The notes under the pieces were generated by a model. It did not search any database. It was not told the DNA's origin and was given only the letters and a program-made list of their open reading frames with translations. Below are positions 16,928 to 25,862 of a DNA stretch of 64,000 nucleotides, one piece after another. Position 1 is the stretch's first letter. Each line of letters opens with the position of its first letter. This DNA is from Aggregatimonas sangjinii (lineage in GTDB: Bacteria > Bacteroidota > Bacteroidia > Flavobacteriales > Flavobacteriaceae). The position numbers and the translations under genes are program-made. The stretch is taken from positions 4,075,501 to 4,139,500 of the forward strand of contig NZ_CP040710.1 of assembly GCF_005943945.1 (NCBI RefSeq). The letters are read 5' to 3'.

Positions 16928-17055
16928 ATTTAAGATTTAGTGTTTGATCCCAAATCAGCATTCAACCAAAAAGTTCGATTTACATTGACTGTGTAACCAA
17001 ATTCAACAAAATCTACTTAACAAAAAATCCCCGACCAGAGTCGGGGATTTTGTTT
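16928..17055 (+). ncRNA. Small transcript C (predicted, about 128 nt)
   Basis: Bounded by the module C promoter and the terminator at 17026-17055. It keeps only short matches to A and B (CCCAAA near the front, CTACTT near the end). It lacks an ATG ORF at the conserved position. Short GTG- or TTG-started frames exist but are unrelated to MNLTELQKL. Confidence 0.45.
17026..17055 (+). terminator. Intrinsic terminator of transcript C
   Basis: A 10-bp perfect stem AATCCCCGAC/GTCGGGGATT with a 4-base loop and a T-rich tail. The convergent DUF3078 gene ends at 17105, so it could also serve that gene. Confidence 0.85.
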
Positions 17056-17104
17056 TTAGAATAGCACCCATCAAATCGGGCTCGATAAACAAGTATTCTA
17101 TTTC

Positions 17105-18037
17105 CTAGAACGAGTAGTTCAATCCTATCAAATAATAACTTTGCGTTTTCACATCTATATTATCGAAGGTGGGTGTAGGTGTAATGGCCGGATCTTGGCC
17201 AAGCGCGTTGGCAAGTTCTTCCTGTTTGTTGTTCCGCAGACCGAATTCAAACCCGATTCCGATTCCGTTCCAAAGAGTGTATCCGAACGAGTTGATCCAC
17301 GTCCAGTTTGAAAAATCGCTGCTCTTATAACTCTGAAAAGTAGAAAAGTTGGTTTTAAAGCTGACCGCTCCCAACTGGCGGGTGTAATCGACAACTATTT
17401 TCGCACCTGCCGAAGATTCGAAAACACTATCCTCATCGGCGAAAACGAAATTGTAGTTCAACGGATGGATGACAACCACCATATTTTCAATTGGCGTCCA
17501 GGTCGCACCTACCCCAATGTCTAAATATCCGGGGTTATTGAAATTATTGATAACCGATGTACGATATTCACCCAAAGCAGAAATCGCGAACTTCTTACTG
17601 AGTTTATAGCCGTATAAGGAGGTGATGTTGAAAACATCGGTTGTTCCGTTGAAACTATCGTCATCGGTATCAATGTCTTTATTGTCGATTTTCACCCACT
17701 GTAAATTTACGTTGAGCGAGTTGCGCCAAAAGAACTTATCCTTATCCAAATTGGCAAATCCGTTCAAGGTAATACCTACATTACCGGCCGAGTTATTCGG
17801 CGTACCTTGATTGTACCAGTTGTTCGCTCCAGAGAAATTTGCCCCGATAGTACCGAACATCCCTTTTTTCCAGCCTGGGAATTTGTCTATTTGTCCTTGA
17901 AGTGCATCTACTCGCCCTTGAATAGCCGCGATTGAATCTTTTTTCGCTGCTTTCTCTGCTTTCAATTCGTCTAAAGTCTGTGCTTGTGTCGCTGATATAG
18001 CCAACATTGCACAGACTGCAATTGCTAATTTTTTCAT
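17105..18037 (-). CDS. DUF3078 outer-membrane-type protein
   Basis: A 310-residue protein with a signal peptide (to about residue 20, ATQAQ), a short Lys-rich coiled segment (DELKAEKAAKKDSIAAIQ) and then a long series of amphipathic strands ending in an aromatic C-terminus (YYLIGLNYSF). This is typical of an outer-membrane beta-barrel, and the sequence fits DUF3078. Function unknown. A perfect TAnnTTTG box at 18071-18078 suggests its own promoter although it lies at the end of the SUF gene group. Confidence 0.85.
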   Translation of the reverse strand: MKKLAIAVCAMLAISATQAQTLDELKAEKAAKKDSIAAIQGRVDALQGQIDKFPGWKKGMFGTIGANFSGANNWYNQGTPNNSAGNVGITLNGFANLDKDKFFWRNSLNVNLQWVKIDNKDIDTDDDSFNGTTDVFNITSLYGYKLSKKFAISALGEYRTSVINNFNNPGYLDIGVGATWTPIENMVVVIHPLNYNFVFADEDSVFESSAGAKIVVDYTRQLGAVSFKTNFSTFQSYKSSDFSNWTWINSFGYTLWNGIGIGFEFGLRNNKQEELANALGQDPAITPTPTFDNIDVKTQSYYLIGLNYSF

Positions 18038-18070
18038 GGTTTTACAATTTTAAAATGTGTGTTTAGACTA

Positions 18071-18078
18071 CAAATGTA
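18071..18078 (-). promoter_or_regulatory. -7 box TACATTTG upstream of the DUF3078 gene
   Basis: A perfect TAnnTTTG match on the minus strand, 33 bases before the ATG. Confidence 0.5.
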
Positions 18079-18115
18079 TGAATTGTCAACACAAAATAAA
18101 CAACCTTATTAACAA

Positions 18116-18622
18116 TTATTTTCTTTTGAACAGTGGCACAGAAGAGCATGCTTCACCGTACATAAGACTCTTTACCAGCGGTTGTAACAGTGCGGTTATT
18201 AACAAATATGCATTGGGAGGAACCGGTTTTTTGCTACATCCTTTAATGATGACAGATTTGTCTTTGTAGACCGACAAATCCAACTGCTGTAGCATTTCTT
18301 GGTAGATAACCGTTTCCAGTTGTTCCAGGTTTCCCTGTACAATTTTTTTTGCGAAGGGCTGTAGTTTGCTTGTTAAGAGCATAAAGGCCCATCCGGGAAG
18401 AATGGCATCGGTTGAACACTTAAGTGCTACATAAGCATCGGTGTATTGCTGCCAATCATGATTTTCGGCATACGCCCGAAACTCCTTTTCCCTTAAAATA
18501 AAGCCCTCGAACAGCCAATCCTTCATATCGAAAAGCATGCGTTCCCCTTCCGGATACAGCTCTTCCAAATCAAAAGTCACAAGTTTGCTTTGAGCGACTC
18601 TATTTACAATTTCCTCCGACAT
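18116..18622 (-). CDS. DUF2480 family protein
   Basis: A 168-residue cytoplasmic protein without signal peptide. It fits DUF2480, a Bacteroidetes family of unknown function regularly found beside sufT/sufE-type genes. Visible conserved parts are TFDLEELYPEGER, DMKDWLFEGFILREKEFR and the C-terminal IIKGCSKKPVPPNAY, where a lone cysteine could act in Fe-S or sulfur chemistry (inference). It follows the DUF59 gene by 44 bases. Confidence 0.85.
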   Translation of the reverse strand: MSEEIVNRVAQSKLVTFDLEELYPEGERMLFDMKDWLFEGFILREKEFRAYAENHDWQQYTDAYVALKCSTDAILPGWAFMLLTSKLQPFAKKIVQGNLEQLETVIYQEMLQQLDLSVYKDKSVIIKGCSKKPVPPNAYLLITALLQPLVKSLMYGEACSSVPLFKRK

Positions 18623-18666
18623 ACTAAGTTAACTTTAGTCGATTTCGGTCTTAGTGAAAATAAAAA

Positions 18667-18996
18667 CTATAACAGTCCCAGTTCCAATTTCGCCTCTTCA
18701 CTCATGAGGTCCTGTGTCCAAGGTGGGTCAAAGGTGATTTCTACCTCCGCATCCTTGATTGCGTTCAATGACTTGACTTTCTCCTCGACCTCTACTGGTA
18801 GGGTTTCCGCTACGGGACAGTTCGGTGAAGTAAGGGTCATCAGGATTTTCACTTCATTTTCCTCATTGACCAGGACATCATAAATCAATCCCAACTCATA
18901 AATATCGACGGGGATTTCCGGATCGTATATGGTCTTGAGGATTTTTACTATTTTCTCTCCCAGTTCCTGGGTATCTATTGTCGCTTCTTCGCTCAT
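18667..18996 (-). CDS. sufT: SufT-like DUF59 (MIP18) Fe-S assembly protein
   Basis: A 109-residue MIP18/DUF59 protein of the kind that assists Fe-S cluster maturation. The core IYDPEIPVDIYELGLIYDV and LTSPNCPVAETLP (conserved cysteine) followed by FDPPWTQDLMSEEAKLELG match the family. It lies within the SUF region and has its own candidate -7 box at 19049-19056. Confidence 0.9.
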   Translation of the reverse strand: MSEEATIDTQELGEKIVKILKTIYDPEIPVDIYELGLIYDVLVNEENEVKILMTLTSPNCPVAETLPVEVEEKVKSLNAIKDAEVEITFDPPWTQDLMSEEAKLELGLL

Positions 18997-19048
18997 TCTT
19001 TTAAAGTTTATAGGTTGAGAAGTTCATGGGTTTATGGGTATCAACTCA

Positions 19049-19056
19049 CAAACATA
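19049..19056 (-). promoter_or_regulatory. -7 box TATGTTTG upstream of sufT
   Basis: A perfect TAnnTTTG match on the minus strand, 52 bases before the sufT ATG. Confidence 0.45.
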
Positions 19057-19087
19057 GCTAAAGGCCATAATAAATGCATAAACAATT

Positions 19088-19510
19088 TCAACTCAACTGT
19101 GTTTGGTACGCCACTGCGTATAGCTTTAATTGCTTAATCATACTAACCAAGCCATTGGCACGGGTTGGACTCAAATGCTCCTTTAACCCGATTTCGTCAA
19201 TAAATTCGGTATCGGCGTCGATGATGTCCTGCGGTTTTTGATTGCTGAAGGCACGAATCAAGATAGCGATGATACCTTTGGTAATAATAGCGTCGCTATC
19301 CGCCGTAAATACCAATTTGTCATCATCAAGTTCGGCATGTACCCAAACCTTGCTCTGACAACCTTTTATGATGTTATCGTCGGTCTTGTATTGTTCATCG
19401 ATTAAGGGCAACGATTTTCCAAGATCGATCATGTATTCATACCGCTGCATCCAATCTTCGAACATGGAAAATTCGTCAACGATTTCCTCTTGAATTTCCT
19501 GTATACTCAT
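19088..19510 (-). CDS. sufE: SufE sulfur acceptor protein
   Basis: SufE takes persulfide sulfur from the cysteine desulfurase SufS and passes it to the SufBCD scaffold. The 140-residue protein has the acceptor cysteine in IIKGCQSKVWV (C51) and the C-terminal GLKEHLSPTRANGL typical of the family. It is separated from sufS by the lipoprotein and protease genes and has its own candidate promoter. Confidence 0.93.
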   Translation of the reverse strand: MSIQEIQEEIVDEFSMFEDWMQRYEYMIDLGKSLPLIDEQYKTDDNIIKGCQSKVWVHAELDDDKLVFTADSDAIITKGIIAILIRAFSNQKPQDIIDADTEFIDEIGLKEHLSPTRANGLVSMIKQLKLYAVAYQTQLS

Positions 19511-19524
19511 TTAACGATTTTAGA

Positions 19525-19555
19525 CAAAAATACAACAATGGCAACGGTTAATCAA
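19525..19555 (-). promoter_or_regulatory. Candidate sufE promoter (TTG, 20 nt, TATTTTTG)
   Basis: On the minus strand TATTTTTG (19525-19532) is preceded by TTG at 19553-19555. This gives a Bacteroidetes-type -33/-7 pair 14 bases before the ATG. Confidence 0.45.
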
Positions 19556-19982
19556 CCGTTTTCGCTAGTGCAATAATTTTGTCGATTACCCATCTTAATT
19601 CATCTGGCGGGTGGCCTTCATCAAAAGCTTTCGATTCATATTCCATTTCGTCAACTGAAATGACCAAATTGGCTATTCTAGAACGATCCGAAGCACTTAA
19701 AGCAGTTGATGATTGAAGCTGACCGATATCTTCTAAATTTAGCTTATGTACGCTTTCACAAATATCCTTCCATTCGTCAGCCATTATTTTCCTTCTTTTT
19801 AAAAACGGTTCATCACCTTGGAATTCGACGACTATTTGGTTGCTATCTATGATACAGGAGAAAGAGGATCCCCTTGTAATAGCAGAATACTCCACAAAGT
19901 CGATTCCTTGCACGTCCTCCATATTATCGGAGCATCGGTTACATGAAAGGAAGAGGGTGCAAATGAGGATTAAAATTTTCAT
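19548..19982 (-). CDS. Small lipoprotein of unknown function
   Basis: A 144-residue protein with a lipoprotein signal (LILICTLFLSC, lipid-bearing Cys at about 14). The remainder is mixed alpha/beta with an acidic character (DEWKDICESVHKLNLEDIGQ). No known domain recognised. It lies between sufE and the metalloprotease gene, just past that gene's terminator, so it is probably not part of the protease transcript. Confidence 0.65.
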   Translation of the reverse strand: MKILILICTLFLSCNRCSDNMEDVQGIDFVEYSAITRGSSFSCIIDSNQIVVEFQGDEPFLKRRKIMADEWKDICESVHKLNLEDIGQLQSSTALSASDRSRIANLVISVDEMEYESKAFDEGHPPDELRWVIDKIIALAKTVD

Positions 19983-20008
19983 TGATCTTTCTTTAAAAAT
20001 ATGGGACG

Positions 20009-20033
20009 AAAAAGGCGCCTTTTGAGGCGCCTT
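20009..20033 (-). terminator. Intrinsic terminator of the M43 protease gene
   Basis: An 8-bp inverted repeat AAGGCGCC/GGCGCCTT with a 6-base loop. On the minus strand it is followed by a T-run. Confidence 0.8.
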
Positions 20034-20058
20034 GTATGGAATAAGTATTGAATCGTTT

Positions 20059-21108
20059 TTAATTCACGAAACCGACCCTCGGCTGGCCTGGAACAAAGAG
20101 CGCTCGCATTCTATCATTCTGACCAGCAGTGAACATATACATACAGTCGTCCTGCACATAGTCCATATAATTCATGGTCATATCGGCACTTCTACAATGT
20201 GTAGTAGGGAAAGAAGGACAATTGTAGTTGGCTCTGTCGGAAGTCGGGGTATCACTAACGAAATCGTCTCTGTTGCATCTACCGTCTCCCCAGATATGAC
20301 GCAGGTTCAACCAGTGACCTACTTCGTGAGTACCCGTCCTTCCCTTACCGTAAATACCGCCTGCAGCATTCTCGCCAAAGAAATCAGTTCCGATGACTAC
20401 GCCGTCGGTGGCAGATGCTCCGCCAGGAAATTGGGCGTACCCTAAGATACCACCACCAATCTCACAAACCCATAGGTTCATGTTATTTTCAGGGTCTGTA
20501 GCCCCAATTCCGCCTTGGGAGGGATCTTTCATGGCGTCGTTCGTTCCCCAAGAAGATCTCGTATTAACGACCCGATTAACGGTTCCCAACACAAAAGAAA
20601 TATTCACATCGGCTACCAAATTAGCGAATGCCGAGGGCACACTGCTCGTATTGGAATTGTTGTTGTTAAAATCTTCATTTAGAATACGAATCTGGGAATT
20701 GATCTGGGCCTGTGTTACCTCGCCAGCAAATTTCTCGATAATATTAACAACTACGGGAATAGTAACGGCACCTTCAAAGATTGGGGGAGGTGTACCGCCG
20801 CCGCCACCTGGTTTTCCACCACCTTTTTTCTGGGCAATGGCCTTTCTGGTGTTGTACTCAATATCGTACATCTTTTTTGCGAGACCTTTGTTTTTGGCCA
20901 AACGGTATTCCAAATTTCTCATGGATACACACTTTTCTACACCGTTTGCCGATTTTCCGGTCAAATCATCTTTGTCAACGTAAAGCGTAAAGTCGCTCAT
21001 GTCAACAGTAATTTCTTGAGAATCAATCGATTCTACTTCATTTTGCTCTTTTTCACACGACGCCACGAAAAGGGAAATCGCACATAAGCCTAGGAGAACT
21101 TTTTTCAT
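20059..21108 (-). CDS. Pappalysin-type (M43) zinc metalloprotease lipoprotein
   Basis: A 349-residue secreted protease. It has a lipoprotein signal (LFVASC, C18), a Gly-rich hinge at about 96-108 and an M43 catalytic domain. The zinc motif is HEVGHWLNLRH (H261, E262, H265, H271), followed by GDGRC and a Met-turn region MNYMDYVQDDCMYMFT. Two cysteine pairs around the active site probably form disulfides. It sits between sufS and sufE but has a 204-base gap upstream and its own terminator, so it is likely an independent unit. Confidence 0.9.
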   Translation of the reverse strand: MKKVLLGLCAISLFVASCEKEQNEVESIDSQEITVDMSDFTLYVDKDDLTGKSANGVEKCVSMRNLEYRLAKNKGLAKKMYDIEYNTRKAIAQKKGGGKPGGGGGTPPPIFEGAVTIPVVVNIIEKFAGEVTQAQINSQIRILNEDFNNNNSNTSSVPSAFANLVADVNISFVLGTVNRVVNTRSSWGTNDAMKDPSQGGIGATDPENNMNLWVCEIGGGILGYAQFPGGASATDGVVIGTDFFGENAAGGIYGKGRTGTHEVGHWLNLRHIWGDGRCNRDDFVSDTPTSDRANYNCPSFPTTHCRSADMTMNYMDYVQDDCMYMFTAGQNDRMRALFVPGQPRVGFVN

Positions 21109-21312
21109 AAAATTTTACAATTAGATTAGAATTAATGTGGCGCAAGATACTAATTATTAACAATCCATTAACTAATTGTTAAATTTTTATTAAAATAGCA
21201 CAAGTAAAAAATCAGAATTATTTGACTAAGGCCTTTAAAACCTATAAGTACTTTCGTACAAAAGTTATCAACAAAAAGCGTCTTAGAGGAAAATAACTTC
21301 CTAAAAGTACAA

Positions 21313-22527
21313 TCAAAGTAGCATTTTCATGGCTCGCTCTACACCTTTCACAAGCACATCTATCTCCTCTTTAGTGTTGTAAAACGCAAAGCTAGCCCGT
21401 ACCGTACCGGGGATTTTGTAGTAATCCATTATGGGTTGCGCACAGTGGTGCCCCGTTCGTACGGCGATACCAAGCTTATCGAGAATCGATCCGATATCGT
21501 AGGGGTGCAGGCCTTTAATATTGAAGGAAACGACCGATGTCTTCTTTTCGGCCGTACCGTATATCTTAAGGCCGTCGATTTTCAATAGTTCGTTCGTGGC
21601 GTATTTCAGTAGTTCGTTTTCGTAAGCCGCTATTGCATCAAAGCCGATCGCGTTCATATAGTCGATTGCCGCACCGAAAGCGATACCTCCGCAAATGTTA
21701 GGAGTACCCGCTTCAAACTTATGGGGGAGATCGGCGTAAGTCGTCTTTTCGAAAGTAACCTCGGCGATCATTTCACCGCCACCTTGGTAAGGCGGTAATT
21801 TACCAAGCCATTCTTCTTTGCCATACAACATGCCCACTCCGGTCGGACCACATATTTTATGTGCCGAAACGGTATAGAAGTCCACATCGAGCGATTGCAT
21901 GTCGGCCTTGAGATGAGGCGCAGCCTGGGCCCCGTCGATTAAAACCGCAGCACCCACCTTATGGGCGGCATCGATAATTTCTTGAATCGGGTTAATGGTG
22001 CCCAAGGCGTTGGAAATATGATTACAGAACACCAATTTCGTCTTCTCCGACAGCATTTTATGGTAATCCTCCATGACCAATTCGCCCTGAGCGTTCATCG
22101 GAATAACCTTAAGTTCGGCCCCAGTACGCTCGCACAGCATCTGCCATGGCACGATATTGGAATGGTGCTCCATGGCCGAAACTAGCAGCTCATCACCTTC
22201 TTTCACCAAAGAACTGAACCCGTTCGACACCAGATTAATGCTATGGGTCGTACCGGAAGTCATGATGACCTCATGTGCCTTCTTAATATTGAAGTGTTCT
22301 TGAATCTTTATCCGCGCTTGCTCATATTTATCCGTTGCTTCCTGGGAAAGGGTATGCACCCCTCGGTGAATATTGGCGTTGTAGTTGGCGTAATAATCTA
22401 CAATCACATCTATCACCTGTTGCGGGGTTTGGGAAGTAGCCGCATTATCCAAGTAAACCAGAGGTTTTCCGTTGACCTCACGATTTAATATGGGGAAATC
22501 CTTGCGAATATTTTGTACGTCGAACAT
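21313..22527 (-). CDS. sufS: Cysteine desulfurase SufS
   Basis: A PLP-dependent group II cysteine desulfurase that supplies sulfur for Fe-S clusters. The 404-residue protein shows YLDNAATSQ, the PLP-lysine region SAHKICGPTGVGMLYG and the catalytic cysteine in RTGHHCAQP near residue 355. An upstream in-frame ATG at 22557 would add ten residues; the start at 22527 (MFDVQNIRKDFPIL) fits the family. It belongs to the sufA-to-sufS gene series on the minus strand. Confidence 0.95.
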   Translation of the reverse strand: MFDVQNIRKDFPILNREVNGKPLVYLDNAATSQTPQQVIDVIVDYYANYNANIHRGVHTLSQEATDKYEQARIKIQEHFNIKKAHEVIMTSGTTHSINLVSNGFSSLVKEGDELLVSAMEHHSNIVPWQMLCERTGAELKVIPMNAQGELVMEDYHKMLSEKTKLVFCNHISNALGTINPIQEIIDAAHKVGAAVLIDGAQAAPHLKADMQSLDVDFYTVSAHKICGPTGVGMLYGKEEWLGKLPPYQGGGEMIAEVTFEKTTYADLPHKFEAGTPNICGGIAFGAAIDYMNAIGFDAIAAYENELLKYATNELLKIDGLKIYGTAEKKTSVVSFNIKGLHPYDIGSILDKLGIAVRTGHHCAQPIMDYYKIPGTVRASFAFYNTKEEIDVLVKGVERAMKMLL

Positions 22528-22604
22528 AGTCACAAAGATACCGTCTATCGGTAACATTTACATACCACAACGGTAGTATTTACTAGTGAATTTCGTGTAA
22601 AAAT

Positions 22605-23195
22605 CTAAAAGTGGAACCCTATACCAAACTTGATGCGATTGATTGGACTATCCCGGTCAATATCAATGACCTCTCCATCTAAAAACACGCGATCTTTGAT
22701 ATTAAGGTTTATAAAATCATACTTCACCTGTATGAACAGTCTTTTGGTAATGTCATAGGATAATCCTGCGTCGAAACTAAAACCCCCGTCACCTCCCTTA
22801 TCGGTCAAATCTAGATCTCCACTATTTCCAGTGGTATCGAAACGGACTATACTATAGCCCAGTCCTACGCTGGGGTGCAACTTGCTGATAAAGGGCAAAT
22901 CAAATTCAGCAAACACCTTAGGCTGGTACAAAAAACGTTTGTTTTCGATATTTAAACTTCTTCCCGAAAAATCCGGATTGTAATAATTGAAACCTAAATT
23001 CAAATCCAAGCCTAGATGAACCAGTGGCGTATTGATAAAGCGGTATTTGACGCCCACATCGTAGACACCATTCGCAAAATATTCAGCGTCGGATACATCA
23101 ATAGAATAGTTTGCCTCGACGCTCAATTTTTTATTTTGAGCGGTGGCTTGTAATGCAAAAAGGAAAATACATGCGAGAAATAGTTGTTTAGTCAT
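22605..23195 (-). CDS. Outer-membrane beta-barrel protein
   Basis: A 196-residue protein with a signal peptide (MTKQLFLACIFLFALQATAQ) followed by about eight predicted amphipathic strands and a C-terminal IKFGIGFHF. This fits a small OmpA-/OmpW-like barrel. The TTG at 23204 is in frame, but the ATG at 23195 is preferred. It lies between sufD and sufS, where its role is unclear. Confidence 0.75.
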   Translation of the reverse strand: MTKQLFLACIFLFALQATAQNKKLSVEANYSIDVSDAEYFANGVYDVGVKYRFINTPLVHLGLDLNLGFNYYNPDFSGRSLNIENKRFLYQPKVFAEFDLPFISKLHPSVGLGYSIVRFDTTGNSGDLDLTDKGGDGGFSFDAGLSYDITKRLFIQVKYDFINLNIKDRVFLDGEVIDIDRDSPINRIKFGIGFHF

Positions 23196-23321
23196 CCTTA
23201 TCAATTTGGTCCATATATTGTTGAACCAAAAATAATCCTAAGCAAAAGCAAAAAACGAAACAAAAGGTTAATTATCGCACAATGAAACGTTAACTTTTAC
23301 TACGTTCGTTTCGCGGACAAC

Positions 23322-24638
23322 TTAAAGATTGAACCCTAGATTCACTCCCAATTTCTTGGCAATCAGCTTGTTGATACGCGTCTTTAATTCGGGAATACGG
23401 ACGCTTTCCAATACATTATTGGCAAAAGCATACATCAACAAGGCACGGGCCTCTTTTTTGGGAATTCCACGAGACTGTAGGTAGAAAAGTGCGTCTTCGT
23501 CCAACTGACCGATGGTACAGCCGTGCGAACATTTTACATCGTCGGCAAAAATTTCCAATTGGGGCTTGGTGTTTATGGTAGCCTTATCGCTGATCAGGAT
23601 ATTGTTATTCTGCTGAAAGGCATTGGTCTTTTGAGCGATCTTGTCCACAATAATTTTTCCGTTAAAAACACCGGTGGAGTTCTCTCCGTAGATACCCTTG
23701 TAATCTTGATGACTTTCACAGTTGGGCTCTATGTGATGCACCAAAGTATGGTGGTCTACGTGTTGCTTTTCGCCTAGAATGGTGACACCTTTCATGGTAG
23801 AGTCCATATACTCCCCATTTTGGTAAAAGTTCAGGTTGTTGCGTGTCAATTTTCCGCCAAAAGAGAAAGTATGTACGTTCACATTACTTTTATCTTTTTG
23901 GTTGATATAGGTATTATCGATTAAAGAAGCCGTACCGTTATCGTTTTGCACCTTGTAATAATCTACAATTGCATTTTTGGCGGCAAATATTTCGGTGACC
24001 GAATTGGTAAGCACTTCGTTAGAGGTGAGGCTTTGGTGCCTTTCGATAATTTGCAGTTCGGCATTTTCCTCTACTACAATCAAATTACGTGGTTGTAATA
24101 AGAGGGATGCCTCATTACCTGTAGCGAAATGAACGATTTCCACTGGTTTTTTAGGCATCTTGTGCTTGGGAATATAAATATAGGCACCCTCTCTACTGAA
24201 AGCGGTGTTCAAGGTCGTTAACGACTCATCTTTCGAAGCGACTTTATTGAAATACACATCAATGACCTGTTTGTACATAGGTTTGGTCAGGGCCGAACTC
24301 ATCAAACAAATATCAACACCGTCGTGTGTCGTTTCGGATAGGTAGGAACTGTACACCCCATCGATAAAAACGATTTTATAGGTATCGATTTCATGCAAGA
24401 AATATTTCTTGACCTCATGGTATTCCAATGCGTTTTCCGCCTTTGGAAAAATACTAAAGTCTATTTTTTGCAAGCTATTGAGCGAGGTATACTTCCAAGC
24501 CTCTTCCTTTTTTGAAGGGAAGCCCTTCATCTCAAAATTCTTCATTGCCTCGGTGCGCACATCGTGAATGGGATGATCAACATCCACATTGTTCTCGAAA
24601 GCCATAAAGGAGGAAATTAATTTGTCTTTTAAATCCAT
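23322..24638 (-). CDS. sufD: Fe-S cluster assembly protein SufD
   Basis: SufD forms the SufBC2D scaffold. The 438-residue protein has the N-terminal FPSKKEEAWKYTSL, the beta-helical core (KGVTILGEKQHVDHHTLV) and the C-terminal DDVKCSHGCTIGQLDEDALFYLQSRG with the conserved His/Cys region. Length is typical. It follows the four-helix bundle gene by 38 bases. Confidence 0.95.
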   Translation of the reverse strand: MDLKDKLISSFMAFENNVDVDHPIHDVRTEAMKNFEMKGFPSKKEEAWKYTSLNSLQKIDFSIFPKAENALEYHEVKKYFLHEIDTYKIVFIDGVYSSYLSETTHDGVDICLMSSALTKPMYKQVIDVYFNKVASKDESLTTLNTAFSREGAYIYIPKHKMPKKPVEIVHFATGNEASLLLQPRNLIVVEENAELQIIERHQSLTSNEVLTNSVTEIFAAKNAIVDYYKVQNDNGTASLIDNTYINQKDKSNVNVHTFSFGGKLTRNNLNFYQNGEYMDSTMKGVTILGEKQHVDHHTLVHHIEPNCESHQDYKGIYGENSTGVFNGKIIVDKIAQKTNAFQQNNNILISDKATINTKPQLEIFADDVKCSHGCTIGQLDEDALFYLQSRGIPKKEARALLMYAFANNVLESVRIPELKTRINKLIAKKLGVNLGFNL

Positions 24639-24676
24639 GTATAAAAGTTTCAGGTTTCTATAGTTTCAAGTTCATT

Positions 24677-25066
24677 TCACTTGAACTTAGTTCCCTTATT
24701 ATCCTTCTTATTTAAATAATTCATGAAGTTCGCAATCCTTCGACTTAGTACTTCATATTCTGAAGTCAATTTTTGCAATTCTTCGTTCGATATATAATCG
24801 TTGTCAAAAACACGATACAATTGCGACCTTGACTCACCAGCCGAACCCTTAGCTGTGGAAAGAAACTGTCGAAATTCGAGATTTCCATCTCTTTCGAGCC
24901 CTTCGGCAATATTATCCATGACAGAACCCGAAGAACCTTTAATCTGGTCCCTTAACTTAAAGTCGCTTTTAAGGTCAGTTGATTTTGTCAATTTGATTAC
25001 TTCTTTAGAAAGCCTTCGCGCCTCCTGCCAAATTTCCAAATCCTCGAATCTTTTTATAGTTGCCAT
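24677..25066 (-). CDS. Four-helix bundle protein (23S rRNA intervening-sequence protein family)
   Basis: A 129-residue helical protein of the S23/IVP family: the N-terminal FEDLEIWQEARRLSKEVIKLT, the middle IAEGLERDGNLEFRQFLSTAKGSAGESRSQL and the C-terminal LSRRIANFMNYLNK are diagnostic. These proteins form pentameric four-helix bundles and their function is unknown. Here it is inserted between sufC and sufD with gaps of about 37-38 bases on each side and no terminator, so it is probably co-transcribed with the SUF genes. Confidence 0.9.
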   Translation of the reverse strand: MATIKRFEDLEIWQEARRLSKEVIKLTKSTDLKSDFKLRDQIKGSSGSVMDNIAEGLERDGNLEFRQFLSTAKGSAGESRSQLYRVFDNDYISNEELQKLTSEYEVLSRRIANFMNYLNKKDNKGTKFK

Positions 25067-25103
25067 AACCGACCTGAAACCAGAAACAACAGAAACTTTA
25101 AAC

Positions 25104-25856
25104 CTATACGGTCGCTTCCTGTTTTAACCAATCATAACCTTTCTCTTCCAGCTCCAAAGCCAGTTCCTTGCCGCCTGATTTTACGATTTTACCATTGTGC
25201 AGCACATGTACAAAATCAGGAACAATGTATTCCAATAGTCTTTGGTAGTGGGTGATGACGATAACAGCGTTGTCTTTGCTCTTTAGTTTGTTCACTCCAT
25301 TCGCAACGATACGCAAGGCATCGATATCGAGCCCCGAATCGGTTTCGTCGAGAATGGCTAGTTTGGGTTCGAGCATGGCCATTTGAAAAATTTCGTTGCG
25401 CTTCTTTTCTCCGCCAGAAAAGCCTTCGTTCAGTGATCTGGACAAGAATTTACGGTCTATTTCCAGCATTTCGGCCTTCTCACGAATAAGCTTTAACATG
25501 TCTTTTGCCGGCATATCTTCCAAGCCCCTTCCTTTTCGCGACTCATTAATCGCCGTTTTCAAAAAGTTCGTTACCGAAACACCGGGAATCTCAACGGGAT
25601 ACTGAAACGATAGGAAAACACCTTTGTGTGCCCGCTCTTCCGGAGCGTCATCTTCCAAATCTTCACCATTCAGCTCAATAGAGCCTTCGGTGACCTCAAA
25701 TTCTTCCTTTCCGGCAATAACCGCGGCCAAAGTACTTTTCCCGGAGCCGTTAGGTCCCATAATCGCATGTACTTCCCCTGCATTCACGGTCAGGTCGATT
25801 CCCCTTAAAATATCCTTATCTTCTACTTTTGCATGTAGATTCTTGATTTTCAACAT
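25104..25856 (-). CDS. sufC: Fe-S cluster assembly ATPase SufC
   Basis: The ABC-type ATPase of the SufBCD complex, 250 residues. Walker A MGPNGSGKST (33-42), the signature region NEGFSGGEKKRNEIFQM and Walker B LAILDETDSGLD are all present, together with the ITHYQRLL switch histidine. It follows the MBL-fold gene by 6 bases. Confidence 0.96.
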   Translation of the reverse strand: MLKIKNLHAKVEDKDILRGIDLTVNAGEVHAIMGPNGSGKSTLAAVIAGKEEFEVTEGSIELNGEDLEDDAPEERAHKGVFLSFQYPVEIPGVSVTNFLKTAINESRKGRGLEDMPAKDMLKLIREKAEMLEIDRKFLSRSLNEGFSGGEKKRNEIFQMAMLEPKLAILDETDSGLDIDALRIVANGVNKLKSKDNAVIVITHYQRLLEYIVPDFVHVLHNGKIVKSGGKELALELEEKGYDWLKQEATV

Positions 25857-25862
25857 CGTCTC

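Noticed and set aside
20393-20983. A 196-codon plus-strand open frame
   Set aside because: It lies entirely antisense to the M43 protease gene, whose active-site motif and lipoprotein signal are convincing; the antisense frame has low-complexity Pro/Gly content and no recognisable domain.
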